DNA of 64,000 bases from Serratia sp. H1w (GCF_000633355.1 NZ_AYMQ01000045.1:62001-126000), one strand, 5' to 3'; shown: positions 21,818-32,810, counted from the stretch's first letter. Translations and numbers: made by a program. The notes: generated by a model from the sequence alone, not told the origin.

Positions 21818-22878
21818 AACGTATTTTGGTCACCGGCGGTGCCGGATTTATCGGCTCTGCCGTAGTCAGACATATCATCGAAGGAACCCGCGATAGGGTG
21901 GTGGTGGTTGATAAGCTCACCTATGCCGGTAACCTGGAGTCGCTGACCGGTGTGGCAGACAACGAACGCTATGCTTTCGAACAGGTCGATATCTGCGACC
22001 GTGCCGCACTGGATCGCGTATTTGCGCAGTACCAGCCGGATTTCGTGATGCACCTGGCGGCGGAAAGCCACGTAGACCGCTCAATCGACGGTCCCGCGGC
22101 CTTTATCGAAACCAACATCGTGGGTACTTACACCATGCTGGAGGCCGCCCGCCATTATTGGCAGGCACTGGCGGCAGAGAAAAAACAGGCTTTCCGTTTC
22201 CACCATATTTCGACCGATGAAGTGTACGGCGACCTGCACGGCACCGACGATCTGTTTACCGAAACGACGCCTTACGCGCCAAGCAGCCCATACTCTGCCT
22301 CCAAGGCTTCGAGTGATCATCTGGTGCGCGCCTGGTTGCGTACCTACGGTTTCCCAACCGTAGTGACCAACTGTTCCAACAACTACGGCCCTTACCACTT
22401 CCCTGAGAAGCTGGTGCCGCTGGTGATCCTCAACGCGATTTCTGGCAAACCGCTGCCGGTCTACGGCGACGGTGCACAGGTGCGTGACTGGCTGTATGTG
22501 GAAGACCATGCGCGGGCGTTATATCAAGTGGTGACCGAAGGTGTGATTGGGGAAACCTATAACATCGGCGGCCACAACGAGCGCAAGAATATCGAAGTGG
22601 TGCATACCATCTGCGATCTGCTGGAAGAACTGGCACCTAACAAACCGCAGGGCGTGGCGAAGTATCGCGATCTGATCACCTATGTGACGGATCGCCCCGG
22701 CCACGATATGCGTTATGCCATCGATGCAGGCAAAATTGAACGTGAACTGGGTTGGCGCCCGCAGGAAACCTTTGAAAGCGGCATCCGCAAGACGGTCTCC
22801 TGGTATCTGAACAATGAAACCTGGTGGCGCCGCGTGCAAGATGGGTCTTACGCCGGCGAGCGTTTAGGCCTGAACTAA
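21814..22878 (+). CDS. rffG: dTDP-glucose 4,6-dehydratase (ECA)
   Basis: RffG converts dTDP-glucose to dTDP-4-keto-6-deoxyglucose on the way to dTDP-Fuc4NAc. The TTG at 21814 is chosen: AAGGAG ends 7 bases upstream and the product starts [15 protein letters not shown], giving 354 residues (E. coli 355). Another TTG 6 bases earlier is too near the ribosome site. SDR motifs are [16 protein letters not shown] and [10 protein letters not shown] (YxxxK). Confidence 0.96.
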   Translation: MKRILVTGGAGFIGSAVVRHIIEGTRDRVVVVDKLTYAGNLESLTGVADNERYAFEQVDICDRAALDRVFAQYQPDFVMHLAAESHVDRSIDGPAAFIETNIVGTYTMLEAARHYWQALAAEKKQAFRFHHISTDEVYGDLHGTDDLFTETTPYAPSSPYSASKASSDHLVRAWLRTYGFPTVVTNCSNNYGPYHFPEKLVPLVILNAISGKPLPVYGDGAQVRDWLYVEDHARALYQVVTEGVIGETYNIGGHNERKNIEVVHTICDLLEELAPNKPQGVAKYRDLITYVTDRPGHDMRYAIDAGKIERELGWRPQETFESGIRKTVSWYLNNETWWRRVQDGSYAGERLGLN

Positions 22879-22886
22879 TCATCCCA

Positions 22887-22942
22887 TTCAGGAGCACGCA
22901 CGGAGGGCGGCAAGCGCCGTGCGGCGGTCAAAAGTTCAGGAG
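22887..22942 (+). repeat. 8-base direct repeat enclosing a hairpin before rffH
   Basis: TTCAGGAG occurs at 22887-22894 and 22935-22942. Between them is a stem GCACGG / CCGTGC (22898-22903, 22917-22922). Only the second copy is placed as a ribosome binding site for rffH. The layout looks like a small insertion that duplicated the Shine-Dalgarno region. Confidence 0.45.
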
Positions 22943-22947
22943 TGAAA

Positions 22948-23829
22948 ATGAAAGGTATCATTCTAGCCGGCGGTTCGGGGACGCGTTTGCACCCGATCAC
23001 CCGTGGCGTCTCCAAGCAGTTGCTGCCCATTTACGATAAACCAATGATTTACTATCCGCTCTCGGTGCTGATGCTGGCCGGGATCCGCGACATTCTGATT
23101 ATCTCCACGCCTGAAGATCTGCCCTCGTTTCGCCGTTTGTTGGGCAGCGGTGAAGAGTTTGGCATCAACCTCAGCTACGCCGAGCAACCGAGCCCGGATG
23201 GGTTGGCACAGGCCTTCCTGATTGGCGAAGAGTTCATCGGCGGCGAGCCAAGCTGCCTGGTGTTGGGCGACAATATTTACTTCGGCCAGGGCTTCAGCCC
23301 GAAACTGAAAAGCGTGGTCCAGGGTCTGCAAGGCGCCACGGTATTCGGTTATCAGGTCATGGATCCCGAGCGTTTTGGCGTGGTGGAGTTCGATGATAAC
23401 TTCCGTGCGCTGTCGATTGAAGAAAAGCCGTTGAAGCCGAAGTCCAACTGGGCGGTCACCGGCCTTTACTTCTATGACCATCAGGTCGTGGACTTCGCCA
23501 AGCAGGTGAAGCCTTCCGAACGCGGCGAGCTGGAAATCACCAGCATCAACCAGATGTATCTGGAGCGTGGCGAACTGAGCGTCGAGCTGCTGGGGCGTGG
23601 TTTTGCCTGGCTCGATACCGGTACCCACGACAGCCTGATCGAGGCCAGTACCTTTGTGCAGACGGTAGAAAAGCGTCAGGGGTTCAAGATTGCCTGTCTG
23701 GAAGAGATCGCCTGGCGCAACGGTTGGCTGGATGATGAAGGTGTAAGGCGGTCGGCGCAGGCGTTAGCCAAAACCGGCTATGGCAAATATCTGTTGGATT
23801 TACTGCATGTCCGTCCACGCCAATATTGA
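22948..23829 (+). CDS. rffH: Glucose-1-phosphate thymidylyltransferase (ECA)
   Basis: RffH makes dTDP-glucose from dTTP and glucose-1-phosphate, feeding RffG. The ATG at 22948 follows CAGGAG by 5 bases and gives [17 protein letters not shown] and 293 residues, the E. coli length; a GTG at 22942 overlaps the ribosome site. The nucleotidyltransferase signatures [28 protein letters not shown] and LGDNIYFG are present. Its 3' end overlaps wecD by 23 bases. Confidence 0.96.
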   Translation: MKGIILAGGSGTRLHPITRGVSKQLLPIYDKPMIYYPLSVLMLAGIRDILIISTPEDLPSFRRLLGSGEEFGINLSYAEQPSPDGLAQAFLIGEEFIGGEPSCLVLGDNIYFGQGFSPKLKSVVQGLQGATVFGYQVMDPERFGVVEFDDNFRALSIEEKPLKPKSNWAVTGLYFYDHQVVDFAKQVKPSERGELEITSINQMYLERGELSVELLGRGFAWLDTGTHDSLIEASTFVQTVEKRQGFKIACLEEIAWRNGWLDDEGVRRSAQALAKTGYGKYLLDLLHVRPRQY

Positions 23830-24526
23830 GCCGTTAGGCTGGGAAAGCGAGTATTTCCAACTTGCCAGCGCCAAGCTGCATTTTGACGATGCCGCTCCCG
23901 CGCTTACTGCCGCTGCATTGGATGCTTTTGCGCTGGTTCAGGCCAAGATCCCGGCTCAGCGCCTGGATTTAGCCGATAGTTTGGCCGCCGCAGGGTTTCG
24001 GCTGGTGGAGGGCGAGGTGGATTTTGCCCTGGCGATTGGCATAGATTGTGCATTAGATTTACCGGCCATCCGCATCGCCCAGCCTGACGATATTCCACTG
24101 CTGCGTACGGTGGCGGCCAAGGTGTTTGCCGCCAGCCGTTTTCGTGCGCCTTGGTATCAGCCGCAGGACAGCGGGCGTTTTTACGCCACCTGGATTGAAA
24201 AGGCGGTGCTGGGGACGTTTGACCATCAATGCCTGCTAGTGCTGGGCAGTGATGGGGAGCCTGAAGGGTTTGTCAGCCTGCGCGATATCGGCCAGCAAGA
24301 GGCGCGTATCGGTTTGTTGGCGGCATTCCCAGGTGTACAAGGGAAAGGGACCGGTTCACGGTTGATGGCTGCCGCGATCGCCTGGTGCCAGCAGCAACAG
24401 CTGCAGCGCCTGCGGATCGCGACTCAGATCAGCAATATCGCCGCGTTACGGCTCTATCAACGGCACGGTGCCACCATTACGAGCACCGCGTATTGGTTCT
24501 ACAGAGGTTTACATGATCCCATTTAA
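23807..24526 (+). CDS. wecD: dTDP-4-amino-4,6-dideoxygalactose N-acetyltransferase
   Basis: WecD (RffC) acetylates dTDP-Fuc4N with acetyl-CoA to dTDP-Fuc4NAc. The start [14 protein letters not shown] aligns with the family N-terminus and overlaps rffH by 23 bases. It is a GNAT-fold protein of 239 residues, slightly longer than E. coli (224). The [23 protein letters not shown] block and the acetyl-CoA-binding region [13 protein letters not shown] are present. The 3' end overlaps wecE by 14 bases. Confidence 0.94.
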   Translation: MSVHANIEPLGWESEYFQLASAKLHFDDAAPALTAAALDAFALVQAKIPAQRLDLADSLAAAGFRLVEGEVDFALAIGIDCALDLPAIRIAQPDDIPLLRTVAAKVFAASRFRAPWYQPQDSGRFYATWIEKAVLGTFDHQCLLVLGSDGEPEGFVSLRDIGQQEARIGLLAAFPGVQGKGTGSRLMAAAIAWCQQQQLQRLRIATQISNIAALRLYQRHGATITSTAYWFYRGLHDPI

Positions 24527-25643
24527 CGCTCCACCGGTTGTTGGCACGGAACTCGATTACATGCAGGCTGCCATGGGCAGCGGCAAACTCTGTGGCGACG
24601 GTGGTTTTACCCGTCGCTGCCAGCAGTGGATGGAACAGCATTTTGGCTGTCCGAAAGTGTTGCTGACGCCGTCTTGCACCGCGTCGCTGGAAATGGCCGC
24701 CATCCTGCTGGATATCCAGCCGGGTGATGAAGTGATCATGCCGAGCTATACCTTCGTCTCCACTTCTAACGCCTTTGTGTTGCGTGGTGCGGTGGTGGTG
24801 TTTGTCGACCTGCGTCCAGACACCATGAACATCGATGAAACCAAGATTGAAGCGGCGATCACCGATAAAACCCGTGCCATCGTGCCGGTGCATTACGCTG
24901 GCGTGGCCTGCGAAATGGACACCATCATGGCGCTGGCGAAGAAGTACAACCTGATGGTGGTAGAAGATGCCGCGCAGGGCGTGATGTCCACCTATAAGGG
25001 TAAAGCCTTGGGGACCATCGGCCATATCGGTTGCTTCAGTTTCCATGAGACCAAAAACTACACCGCTGGCGGTGAAGGTGGCGCAACGCTGATTAACGAC
25101 CCGGCCCTGATCGACCGTGCCGAAGTGATCCGCGAGAAAGGCACCAACCGCAGCCAGTTCTTCCGTGGTCAGGTGGATAAATATACCTGGCGCGATATCG
25201 GTTCCAGCTACCTGATGTCAGATCTGCAAGCCGCCTACCTGTGGGCGCAGCTGGAAGCCGCCGAGCCAATCAACCAGCGCCGCCTGAAGCTGTGGCAGAA
25301 CTATTATGACGCTTTCAAACCATTGGCGAATGCAGGGCGCATCAGCTTGCCGACTATTCCGGCCAACTGCGTGCACAACGCCCATATGTTCTACATCAAG
25401 CTGAAAGACGTGCAGGATCGCACCGCGTTTATCGACTATCTGAAAGAAGCCGAAATCATGTCGGTGTTCCATTACATCCCGCTGCATGCTTGCCCGGCAG
25501 GTGAGAAGTTTGGCCGTTTCTCCGGCGAAGACCGTTTCACCACCAAAGAGAGCGAGCGCCTGGTGCGTCTGCCGCTGTTCTTTAACATGTCAGACGTCAA
25601 TCAACGTACGGTGATCAATACCATCCTGAGCTTCCTCGCCTGA
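24513..25643 (+). CDS. wecE: dTDP-4-amino-4,6-dideoxygalactose transaminase
   Basis: WecE (RffA) transfers an amino group from glutamate to dTDP-4-keto-6-deoxyglucose, using PLP. The ATG at 24513 ([11 protein letters not shown]) gives 376 residues, identical to E. coli, with GAGG upstream. It is a DegT/DnrJ/EryC1 family enzyme: VEDAAQGVMSTYKG, and the PLP-binding lysine in SFHETKNYTAGGEGG (about residue 181). It is followed after one base by wzxE. Confidence 0.97.
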   Translation: MIPFNAPPVVGTELDYMQAAMGSGKLCGDGGFTRRCQQWMEQHFGCPKVLLTPSCTASLEMAAILLDIQPGDEVIMPSYTFVSTSNAFVLRGAVVVFVDLRPDTMNIDETKIEAAITDKTRAIVPVHYAGVACEMDTIMALAKKYNLMVVEDAAQGVMSTYKGKALGTIGHIGCFSFHETKNYTAGGEGGATLINDPALIDRAEVIREKGTNRSQFFRGQVDKYTWRDIGSSYLMSDLQAAYLWAQLEAAEPINQRRLKLWQNYYDAFKPLANAGRISLPTIPANCVHNAHMFYIKLKDVQDRTAFIDYLKEAEIMSVFHYIPLHACPAGEKFGRFSGEDRFTTKESERLVRLPLFFNMSDVNQRTVINTILSFLA

Positions 25644-25644
25644 T

Positions 25645-26895
25645 ATGTCACTGGCAAAAGCATCGATTTGGACCGCTGGCTCCACGCTGATCAAGATCGG
25701 CGTGGGATTGCTGGTGGTAAAAATGCTGGCGGTGGCCTTCGGCCCCAGCGGGGTCGGGCAGGCGGGTAACTTCCGCCAACTGATCACCGTGTTGGGCGTG
25801 CTGTCGGGTGCCGGGATTTTTAACGGTATCACCAAGTATGTGGCGGAGTACCATCAGGATCCGCAACGCTTGCGGTTGGCGGTGGGGACCGCTTCCAGCA
25901 TCGTGCTGGGCTTCTCAACCCTGCTGGCATTGGTGTTCCTGTTTGCCGCCGAACCGATCAGCCGTGGGCTGTTTGGCCATGGCGACTATGTGAATGTGGT
26001 ACGGGCGGTGGCGTTTATCCAGATGGGGATTGCCTACGCCAACCTGTTCCTGGCGATCCTCAAAGGTTATCGCGATGCGATGGGCAACGCCCTGGCGGTG
26101 ATCGCCGGTAGCCTGATCGGCGTGGTGGCTTTCACACTATGCTTTAAACTGGGCGGTTATGAAGGCGCGCTGGCCGGGTTGGCTCTGGTTCCTGCCTTGG
26201 TGGTATTACCTGCCGGTTTCATGCTGTGGCGGCGCAAAGTGTTGCCACTGCGCTATCTGAAGCTGGCCTGGGATAAGGCGCTGGCAACCCATCTTGGCAA
26301 GTTTACCCTGATGGCGCTGATCACCTCCGTGACCTTGCCGGTCGCCTATGTAATGATGCGTAACCTGCTGGCAGAACATTACGGCTGGGATGAAGTGGGG
26401 ATCTGGCAAGGAGTGAGCAGTATCTCCGATGCCTACCTGCAATTTATTACCGCTTCGTTTACCGTTTATCTGCTGCCGACATTGTCGCGTCTGCAAGAGA
26501 AAAGTGCCATCTCACGCGAGATCGTGCGCTCGCTGAAGTTTGTGTTGCCTGCGGTGGCCGCCGCCAGCTTTACCGTCTGGCTGCTGCGTGACTTTGCCAT
26601 CTGGCTGCTGTTCTCAGAGAAATTCGTTGCCATGCGCGATCTGTTTGCCTGGCAACTGGTGGGCGACGTGCTGAAGGTCGGAGCCTACGTTTTCGGCTAC
26701 CTGGTGATTGCCAAGGCGTCACTGCGTTTTTATATTTTGACAGAGGTCAGCCAGTTCGCCTTGCTGACGCTGTTCTCGCACTGGCTGATCCCGCTGCATG
26801 GCGCATTGGGGGCGGCACAGGCCTATATGGCAACCTACATCGTGTATTTCGCGCTCTGTAGCTGCGTATTTATTCTTTACCGTAGACGAGTATGA
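25645..26895 (+). CDS. wzxE: Lipid III (ECA) flippase WzxE
   Basis: WzxE is the inner-membrane MATE/MOP-type flippase that moves the undecaprenyl-PP-trisaccharide to the periplasmic face. At 416 residues it matches E. coli. It has about twelve hydrophobic segments and begins [19 protein letters not shown]. The start lies one base after the wecE stop, and its stop overlaps wecF by 4 bases. Confidence 0.96.
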   Translation: MSLAKASIWTAGSTLIKIGVGLLVVKMLAVAFGPSGVGQAGNFRQLITVLGVLSGAGIFNGITKYVAEYHQDPQRLRLAVGTASSIVLGFSTLLALVFLFAAEPISRGLFGHGDYVNVVRAVAFIQMGIAYANLFLAILKGYRDAMGNALAVIAGSLIGVVAFTLCFKLGGYEGALAGLALVPALVVLPAGFMLWRRKVLPLRYLKLAWDKALATHLGKFTLMALITSVTLPVAYVMMRNLLAEHYGWDEVGIWQGVSSISDAYLQFITASFTVYLLPTLSRLQEKSAISREIVRSLKFVLPAVAAASFTVWLLRDFAIWLLFSEKFVAMRDLFAWQLVGDVLKVGAYVFGYLVIAKASLRFYILTEVSQFALLTLFSHWLIPLHGALGAAQAYMATYIVYFALCSCVFILYRRRV

Positions 26896-27977
26896 CCATA
26901 CTAATCCACGTACTGGGATCTGATATCCCACATCATAATCAGACGGTGCTGCGCTTCTTCAATGATGTGCTGGCCGCACGCCTGCCCGCAGATCATGTGT
27001 GTCATTTTATGGTGGCAGCCAAAGATGTTGCCGCGCTGGGCCACTTTCCCAAACTGACCATCGAGGCTTTCCCGGGTAAAAAGAGCCTGGCAGAGGCGGT
27101 GATTGCGCGTGCCAAGGCCAACCGTGACACTCGTTTTTTCCTGCATGGCCAATTTAACGCAGCGCTGTGGCTGGCTTTGCTGAGTGGCAAGATCAAGTCG
27201 CGTCAGGTGAGCTGGCATATCTGGGGGGCCGATCTGTATGAAAACGCCACCAGTTGGAAATATCGCCTGTTCTACGTGCTGCGCCGCATTGCTCAGGGGC
27301 GGGTTGCCCATGTGTTTGCCACCCGAGGCGATCTGATCCACTACCAGCAACGACATGCGCGCGTTCCGGCTTCGCTGCTGTATTTCCCAACGCGGATGGA
27401 TCCTGCCCTGACGGGGATTGAAGTCGAAAAGAACCTGGCCGGGCCGATGACCATCCTGGTAGGGAACTCTGGCGATAGCACCAACCGCCATATCGAGGCG
27501 CTACAGGCGATCCATCAGCAATTTGGTGCCAAGGTGCGGGTGATTTTGCCGATGGGCTACCCGGCCAATAATGACGCCTATATTGCCAAAGTGCGCGAGG
27601 CGGGTCTGAAGCTGTTCTCTGAGCAGAATCTGCAACTGCTGACCCAGCAGGTGGCGTTTGACGATTATCTCAATATCCTGCGTGAGTGCGATCTCGGCTA
27701 CTTTATTTTCGACCGTCAGCAGGGTATCGGCACGCTGTGCCTGTTGATCCAGTTCGGTGTGCCTTTTGTGCTCAGCCGCAAGAACCCATTCTGGCAAGAC
27801 CTGGCCGAGCAGCATCTGCCGGTGCTGTTCTATGGCGATTCGCTGGATGAAGCGGTAGTGCGCGAGTCACAACGCCAACTGGCGACGTTGGATAAACAGT
27901 CCATCGCCTTTTTCAATCCGAACTATGTTGATGGCTGGCAGCAGGCATTGGCGCTGGCGGCAGGAGAGCATCCATGA
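26892..27977 (+). CDS. wecF: dTDP-Fuc4NAc:lipid II Fuc4NAc transferase
   Basis: WecF (RffT) adds Fuc4NAc to lipid II to finish the ECA trisaccharide lipid III at the cytoplasmic membrane face. At 361 residues it is near E. coli (359). It starts [20 protein letters not shown] and contains the [10 protein letters not shown] segment typical of the family (Glyco_transf_56). ATGA overlaps exist at both ends, with wzxE and wzyE. Confidence 0.96.
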   Translation: MTILIHVLGSDIPHHNQTVLRFFNDVLAARLPADHVCHFMVAAKDVAALGHFPKLTIEAFPGKKSLAEAVIARAKANRDTRFFLHGQFNAALWLALLSGKIKSRQVSWHIWGADLYENATSWKYRLFYVLRRIAQGRVAHVFATRGDLIHYQQRHARVPASLLYFPTRMDPALTGIEVEKNLAGPMTILVGNSGDSTNRHIEALQAIHQQFGAKVRVILPMGYPANNDAYIAKVREAGLKLFSEQNLQLLTQQVAFDDYLNILRECDLGYFIFDRQQGIGTLCLLIQFGVPFVLSRKNPFWQDLAEQHLPVLFYGDSLDEAVVRESQRQLATLDKQSIAFFNPNYVDGWQQALALAAGEHP

Positions 27978-29341
27978 CGCTGGCTCAGTTTGGCGGGCTG
28001 TTTGTTGTTTATCTGATCGGGGCGCTGTTTGTGCTTTTCCTGACCTATCAGGAGTTTCGGCGCGTCCGCTTCAACTTTAACGTCTTCTTTTCCCTGCTCT
28101 ATCTGCTGACGTTTTATTTTGGCTTCCCGCTGACCTGCCTGCTGGTGTTCCAGTTTGACGTCGCCGTGGTGCCGGTAGAATACCTGCTGTACGCGATCCT
28201 TTCTGCGACCAGCTTCTACGCGATTTACTATGTCAGCTACAAGACGCGGTTGCGTAAACGCACTAATCAGCCGCATAAGCCGGTGTTCACCATGAACCGG
28301 GTAGAAACGCATATCACCTGGATATTGTTGGCGCTGGTGGCGATCGGCACCGTTGGCATCTTCTTTATGCAGAACGGATTCCTGCTGTTCAAGCTCAATT
28401 CCTATAGCCAAATCTTCTCCAGCGATGTGTCCGGGGTGGCGCTCAAACGCTTCTTCTACTTCTTTATCCCGGCGATGTTGGTGGTCTATTTCCTGAAACA
28501 GGATCTGCGTGCCTGGTTCTTCTTCCTGGCGGCCACGGTGGCGTTTGGTATTCTGACCTACGTGATCGTAGGCGGTACTCGTGCCAACATCATTATCGCC
28601 TTCTCGCTGTTCCTGTTTATCGGCATCGTTCGCGGCTGGATTTCGCTGTGGATGCTAGTGGCCGCCGGGGTGTTCGGCATTGTCGGCATGTTCTGGTTGG
28701 CGCTGAAACGCTATAGCCTGGATGTCAGCGGTCCAGAGGCGTTCTACACTTTCCTGTATCTGACGCGCGACACCTTCTCGCCGTGGGAAAATCTGGCGCT
28801 GCTACTGCAAAATTACGACAAGATCGATTTCCAGGGGCTGGCACCGACCGTGCGTGATTTTTACGTGTTTATCCCAGCCTGGCTGTGGCCGGGTCGGCCG
28901 GATCTGGTGCTGAATACCGCCAACTACTTTACTTGGGAAGTGCTGGACAACCACTCCGGGCTGGCGATTTCCCCTACGCTGATCGGTTCGTTGGTGGTGA
29001 TGGGCGGCGTGCTGTTTATCCCGCTGGGAGCGGTGGTGGTCGGTCTGATCATCAAGTGGTTCGACTGGCTGTATGAACTGGGTAAAAGCGAGCAGAACCG
29101 CTTTAAGGCGGCTATTTTGCAGGGCTTCTGCTTTGGCGCGGTGTTCAATATCATTGTGCTGGCGCGTGAAGGGGTGGATTCCTTTGTCTCGCGCGTAGTG
29201 TTCTTCTGCATCATTTTTGGTGCCTGCCTGGTAGTGGCAAAATTACTGTACTGGCTGTTTGATGCCGCCGGGCTAATCAAGACTCGAATTATGCGCAAGC
29301 GCGCGTTGGCCCCGGTTGCCAACTCCCTTGTGCCAAGGTAA
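27974..29341 (+). CDS. wzyE: ECA polymerase WzyE
   Basis: WzyE is the inner-membrane polymerase that joins ECA trisaccharide units at the periplasmic face, working with WzzE and WzxE. At 455 residues with about eleven membrane segments it matches the family (E. coli 450). It starts [19 protein letters not shown], and the [14 protein letters not shown] and [16 protein letters not shown] segments are conserved. CAGGAG lies before the start, which overlaps wecF by 4 bases. Confidence 0.96.
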   Translation: MTLAQFGGLFVVYLIGALFVLFLTYQEFRRVRFNFNVFFSLLYLLTFYFGFPLTCLLVFQFDVAVVPVEYLLYAILSATSFYAIYYVSYKTRLRKRTNQPHKPVFTMNRVETHITWILLALVAIGTVGIFFMQNGFLLFKLNSYSQIFSSDVSGVALKRFFYFFIPAMLVVYFLKQDLRAWFFFLAATVAFGILTYVIVGGTRANIIIAFSLFLFIGIVRGWISLWMLVAAGVFGIVGMFWLALKRYSLDVSGPEAFYTFLYLTRDTFSPWENLALLLQNYDKIDFQGLAPTVRDFYVFIPAWLWPGRPDLVLNTANYFTWEVLDNHSGLAISPTLIGSLVVMGGVLFIPLGAVVVGLIIKWFDWLYELGKSEQNRFKAAILQGFCFGAVFNIIVLAREGVDSFVSRVVFFCIIFGACLVVAKLLYWLFDAAGLIKTRIMRKRALAPVANSLVPR

Positions 29342-29349
29342 TAGTGACG

Positions 29350-30090
29350 ATGGAAGCAAAGATTTCGGTTCCCAAGTATGAGCTGCGCGGTTTCAGTCTG
29401 TGGGGCTTTCGCAGCATGGCGCAGTGCATGGATTTTCTGTTCGACGGTGGCAGGGTAAAGCAAGGTACTCTGGTGGCGATGAACGCCGAGAAAATCCTCA
29501 ACGCGGAAACCGATCCGGCGCTGCATGCCCTGTTGGATGAAGCGGAGTACAAGTATGCCGACGGGATCAGCATGGTGCGTTCTATCCGCCGTAAATATCC
29601 AGGGGCGGAGGTGTCTCGCGTGGCCGGGGCCGATCTGTGGGAGGCCATGATGCAGCGCGCCGGGCAGGAAGGTACGCCAGTATTTTTGGTTGGCGGCAAG
29701 CCTGAGGTGTTGGCAGAGACCGAGCAGAAGCTGCGTAGCCAGTGGAACGTGAATCTGGTGGGTAGCCAGGATGGTTATTTCACGCCGGAACAACGTGATG
29801 CGTTGTTTGAGCGCATTCGTGCCAGCGGCGCGGAAATCGTGACGGTAGCGATGGGCTCACCAAAGCAGGAAATCCTGATGCGGGATTGCCGCAAGGTACA
29901 TCCAAAAGCGTTGTATATGGGGGTAGGCGGCACCTATGACGTGTTTACCGGCCATGTGAAGCGTGCACCCAAGGTGTGGCAGAATCTTGGCCTGGAGTGG
30001 CTGTATCGACTGCTCAGCCAGCCGAGCCGTATTCGTCGCCAACTGCGGCTACTCAAGTTCGTCGGCTATTACTACACCGGCAAGATGTGA
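29350..30090 (+). CDS. wecG: UDP-ManNAcA transferase (lipid II synthase)
   Basis: WecG (RffM) transfers ManNAcA from UDP-ManNAcA to undecaprenyl-PP-GlcNAc. The ATG at 29350 gives 246 residues, the same as E. coli; a GTG 6 bases upstream is an alternative. It belongs to the WecG/TagA/CpsF family: [58 protein letters not shown]. It is the last ECA gene and is followed by a terminator. Confidence 0.97.
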   Translation: MEAKISVPKYELRGFSLWGFRSMAQCMDFLFDGGRVKQGTLVAMNAEKILNAETDPALHALLDEAEYKYADGISMVRSIRRKYPGAEVSRVAGADLWEAMMQRAGQEGTPVFLVGGKPEVLAETEQKLRSQWNVNLVGSQDGYFTPEQRDALFERIRASGAEIVTVAMGSPKQEILMRDCRKVHPKALYMGVGGTYDVFTGHVKRAPKVWQNLGLEWLYRLLSQPSRIRRQLRLLKFVGYYYTGKM

Positions 30091-30434
30091 TCCTCTGGCT
30101 GGAGCAGGTCCACTGCTCCAGTTTCTGTTTTTGCCCAAATATTCTCCCTATCGACCATAACTTCGCCATAGCTATAACCTCGATCAATCATTCCCTCTTC
30201 ACTTATTCCATAAGGTTTTAATTCGCGGTTTGCTTATAGCGGCGAAATGCGAAACCATACCGCCCGCAAATTTCCCCAGGCCAAGCGGCAGCTCCTCACC
30301 ATTAAATTGTGCGGATTGCTCATTACGTTGCGTTTTGTCTGGCGCGGGATGAATTACACTCATCTTGTTTAAAACAATAATGACCGGCATCAGTCGGCAC
30401 GCAAACACAATCAAAAAAATATGACTGAGGATTT
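30091..30434. other. Gap wecG-yifK, 344 bases
   Basis: After the ECA terminator (30099-30131) the region is gene-free and forms the promoter and leader of yifK. Close to the start codon the leader is A/C-rich (GCAAACACAATC at 30401-30412), resembling GcvB sRNA target sites; yifK is a known GcvB target in enterobacteria. Promoter hexamers could not be assigned firmly. Confidence 0.4.
30099..30131 (+). terminator. Intrinsic terminator of the ECA operon
   Basis: A perfect 9-bp stem CTGGAGCAG / CTGCTCCAG with a 5-base loop is followed by a T-rich run (TTTCTGTTTTT), 8 bases after wecG. Confidence 0.9.
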
Positions 30435-31838
30435 ATGGCAAGCAAAGAAAAACCACAAGGTTTACATCGCGGGTTGGAAGCCCGGCATATAGAGCTGATC
30501 GCCCTGGGTGGGACGATCGGCGTAGGTCTGTTTATGGGATCGGCCAGTACGTTGAAATGGGCGGGGCCTTCGGTGCTGCTGGCCTATATCATCGCTGGCC
30601 TGTTTGTGTTCTTCATCATGCGCTCAATGGGCGAGATGCTGTTCCTGGAGCCGGTAGCGGGTTCCTTCGCCTTCTATGCCCATAAATACATGAACCCCTT
30701 TTTCGGCTATCTCACCGCCTGGGGCTACTGGTTTATGTGGCTAGCCGTGGGGATATCGGAAATCACGGCTATCGGCGTCTATGTGCAGTTCTGGTTCCCA
30801 GAGATACCCCAATGGCTGCCTGCGTTAATTGCGGTCGCCATGGTCGCACTGGCCAACCTGGCGGCGGTGCGTTTGTATGGTGAGTTGGAGTTCTGGTTTG
30901 CCATGATTAAAGTCACCACCATTATCGTCATGATCCTGGTGGGACTGGGGGTGATCTTCTTCGGGTTCGGTAATGGCGGGCACCCGACCGGGTTTGCCAA
31001 CCTGACGGCTCACGGCGGTTTCTTTGCCGGTGGCTGGAAAGGCTTCCTGTTTGCGCTATGTATTGTAGTGGCCTCTTACCAAGGGGTGGAACTGGTCGGC
31101 ATCACTGCCGGGGAAGCCAAGAACCCACAGGTGACGCTCAAGCGTGCGATTAACAACATTCTGTGGCGCATCCTGATTTTCTATGTCGGGGCCATCTTTG
31201 TCATCGTCACCATCTTCCCGTGGAACGGTATTGGTACCGCAGGCAGCCCGTTTGTGCTGACCTTTGCCAAAATCGGTATCGTTGCCGCTGCCGGTATCAT
31301 CAACTTTGTGGTGCTGACCGCCGCGCTTTCTGGTTGTAACAGCGGCATGTATAGCGGTGGCCGCATGCTCTATGCCTTGGCCAAGAACCGCCAACTGCCT
31401 GCGGCCTTGACCAAACTTTCGGCCAGCGGTGTCCCGGTCAACTGTATCGCCATTACCATCATCTGCCTGTTGGTGGGATCGGCGCTGAACTATGTGATAC
31501 CCAATCCTCAGCAGGTGTTTGTGTATGTCTACAGTGCCAGCGTATTGCCGGGCATGATGCCGTGGTTCGTGGTGCTGATTAGCCAGATCTACTTCCGCCG
31601 TGCTCATAAGGAAGCGATGAAGACCCATAGCTTCAAGTCGTTTATGTTCCCTTATGTGAACTACCTGACCATCGCTTTCCTGATTTGTGTGCTGGTTGGC
31701 ATGGGCATCAACCCGGATACGCGGATTTCGTTGTTGGTAGGGACGATTTTCCTGGCCGCGGTGAGCCTGTGCTACTTTGCGTTCGGTATGCACAAAGTCC
31801 ATCATGAGCCTGAAAAGCGTACAGAAAGTCAGCGCTAA
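30435..31838 (+). CDS. yifK: APC-family amino acid permease YifK (ThrP)
   Basis: YifK is an inner-membrane proton-coupled amino-acid importer of the APC family; the E. coli protein has been linked to threonine and serine uptake and renamed ThrP. At 467 residues (E. coli 461) it has about twelve membrane segments and the family N-terminus [36 protein letters not shown] precedes the ATG. In E. coli and Salmonella it is regulated by Lrp and GcvB, in line with the CA-rich leader here. It is followed by a terminator and the tRNA operon, as in E. coli. Confidence 0.93.
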   Translation: MASKEKPQGLHRGLEARHIELIALGGTIGVGLFMGSASTLKWAGPSVLLAYIIAGLFVFFIMRSMGEMLFLEPVAGSFAFYAHKYMNPFFGYLTAWGYWFMWLAVGISEITAIGVYVQFWFPEIPQWLPALIAVAMVALANLAAVRLYGELEFWFAMIKVTTIIVMILVGLGVIFFGFGNGGHPTGFANLTAHGGFFAGGWKGFLFALCIVVASYQGVELVGITAGEAKNPQVTLKRAINNILWRILIFYVGAIFVIVTIFPWNGIGTAGSPFVLTFAKIGIVAAAGIINFVVLTAALSGCNSGMYSGGRMLYALAKNRQLPAALTKLSASGVPVNCIAITIICLLVGSALNYVIPNPQQVFVYVYSASVLPGMMPWFVVLISQIYFRRAHKEAMKTHSFKSFMFPYVNYLTIAFLICVLVGMGINPDTRISLLVGTIFLAAVSLCYFAFGMHKVHHEPEKRTESQR

Positions 31839-31847
31839 CTCTTAGAA

Positions 31848-31869
31848 AAGGGCCCTGCGGGGCCCTTTC
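31848..31869 (+). terminator. Terminator of yifK
   Basis: A perfect stem AAAGGGCCC / GGGCCCTTT with a 3-base loop lies 9 bases after the yifK stop. The T-tract is short, but the stem is very stable. Confidence 0.8.
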
Positions 31870-31923
31870 TGCTGCAAGAGTGAGCAAAGGGTCAGCGAAC
31901 TCAACATTTCTGAGAAAAAGCAC

Positions 31924-31952
31924 TAGACAGGATGGGCATAAAACCGTAGTAT
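31924..31952 (+). promoter_or_regulatory. Promoter of the argX tRNA operon
   Basis: TAGACA (31924-31929), 17 bases, then TAGTAT (31947-31952), about 22 bases before the mature tRNA-Arg. The C-rich sequence that follows (ATCCCCACCCGC) fits the GC-rich discriminator of stringently controlled stable-RNA promoters. Confidence 0.7.
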
Positions 31953-31973
31953 CCCCACCCGCAACGGCGCTAC

Positions 31974-32050
<77 letters not shown>

Positions 32051-32119
32051 TTAATTTTGTGCGCAGGAGCTGCGGTGGTATGATTACCGCGTGAAGTAAG
32101 TAGTAGATAAAGTAGTTAT

Positions 32120-32196
32120 GGTGGCTATAGCTCAGTTGGTAGAGCCCTGGATTGTGATTCCAGTTGTCGTGGGTTCGAGCCCCATTAGCCACCCCA
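32120..32196 (+). tRNA. hisR: tRNA-His (anticodon GTG)
   Basis: A 77-base tRNA including the extra G at -1 that marks tRNA-His, with an 8-bp acceptor GGTGGCTA / TAGCCACC, anticodon loop TTGTGAT and encoded CCA. Second gene of the operon. Confidence 0.98.
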
Positions 32197-32243
32197 CTTT
32201 ACCTAGGGTAAAGTAAAAGAATTGAAAGCTGTTTTGTGACAGT

Positions 32244-32330
32244 GCGAAGGTGGCGGAATTGGTAGACGCGCTAGCTTCAGGTGTTAGTGTTCTTACGGAC
32301 GTGAGGGTTCAAGTCCCTCTCTTCGCACCA
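32244..32330 (+). tRNA. leuT: tRNA-Leu (anticodon CAG)
   Basis: An 87-base class II tRNA with long variable arm (GTGTTCTTACGGACGT region), anticodon loop TTCAGGT (CAG), T arm GGGTTCAAGTCCC and encoded CCA. Third gene of the operon. Confidence 0.98.
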
Positions 32331-32406
32331 CACACAAAATGTCTGATAAATTTAATATTTACATAGACATAAGCTTAGAAATTCAGTAGTATCAGCAACA
32401 AGAAAT

Positions 32407-32483
32407 CGGCGAGTAGCGCAGCTTGGTAGCGCAACTGGTTTGGGACCAGTGGGTCGGAGGTTCGAATCCTCTCTCGCCGACCA
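32407..32483 (+). tRNA. proM: tRNA-Pro (anticodon TGG)
   Basis: A 77-base tRNA with acceptor CGGCGAG / CTCGCCG, anticodon loop TTTGGGA (TGG), T arm GGTTCGAATCC and encoded CCA. Last gene of the operon, 7 bases before the terminator. Confidence 0.98.
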
Positions 32484-32490
32484 ATTTCAA

Positions 32491-32520
32491 GAAAGCCCGC
32501 TTTTAAAGCGGGCTTTTTTA
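32491..32520 (+). terminator. Terminator of the tRNA operon
   Basis: A stem AAAGCCCGCTTT / AAAGCGGGCTTT with nearly no loop, followed by a T run. It sits right after proM. On the opposite strand the same hairpin is followed by only CTTT, so it may act weakly in both directions. Confidence 0.92.
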
Positions 32521-32532
32521 CGTCTATCATAC

Positions 32533-32552
32533 GGGCGCAGCATGCGGCGCCC
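32533..32552. repeat. Short palindromic repeat GGGCGC-N8-GCGCCC
   Basis: A perfect 6-bp stem with an AGCATGCG loop, of the form often met as dispersed intergenic palindromes in enterobacteria. It lies just downstream of the tRNA terminator. Confidence 0.45.
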
Positions 32553-32581
32553 CTACGCACCCGCCAACGATGCTGAACTAG

Positions 32582-32615
32582 CTCCCTCTCCCTTTGGGAG
32601 AGGGTTGGGGTGAGG
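32582..32615. repeat. REP-like half element
   Basis: CTCCCTCTCCCTTTGGGAGAGGG followed by TTGGGGTGAGG. It is the same family as the right half of the elements at 11638-11872 and 46619-46759; with the latter it also shares the preceding CTAG. It can form the hairpin CCCTCTCCC-TTT-GGGAGAGGG. Confidence 0.7.
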
Positions 32616-32810
32616 TTATACAGATGACTTCAAAGCTGAATAATTTTGTTTTTAAAGGAAATTATCAGAACTAAGCAGAGAGGTAACGCAGGGAATGTGG
32701 CTGGGCAAGGAATGGGGTAAACAATGCAACGACTTCTGGAGCACATCGGCTTCATGCCAGCGTTGCCCCAAAGATTGGTCGTTTTACTTCTAGCTAAAGT
32801 TTCTGCGCAA

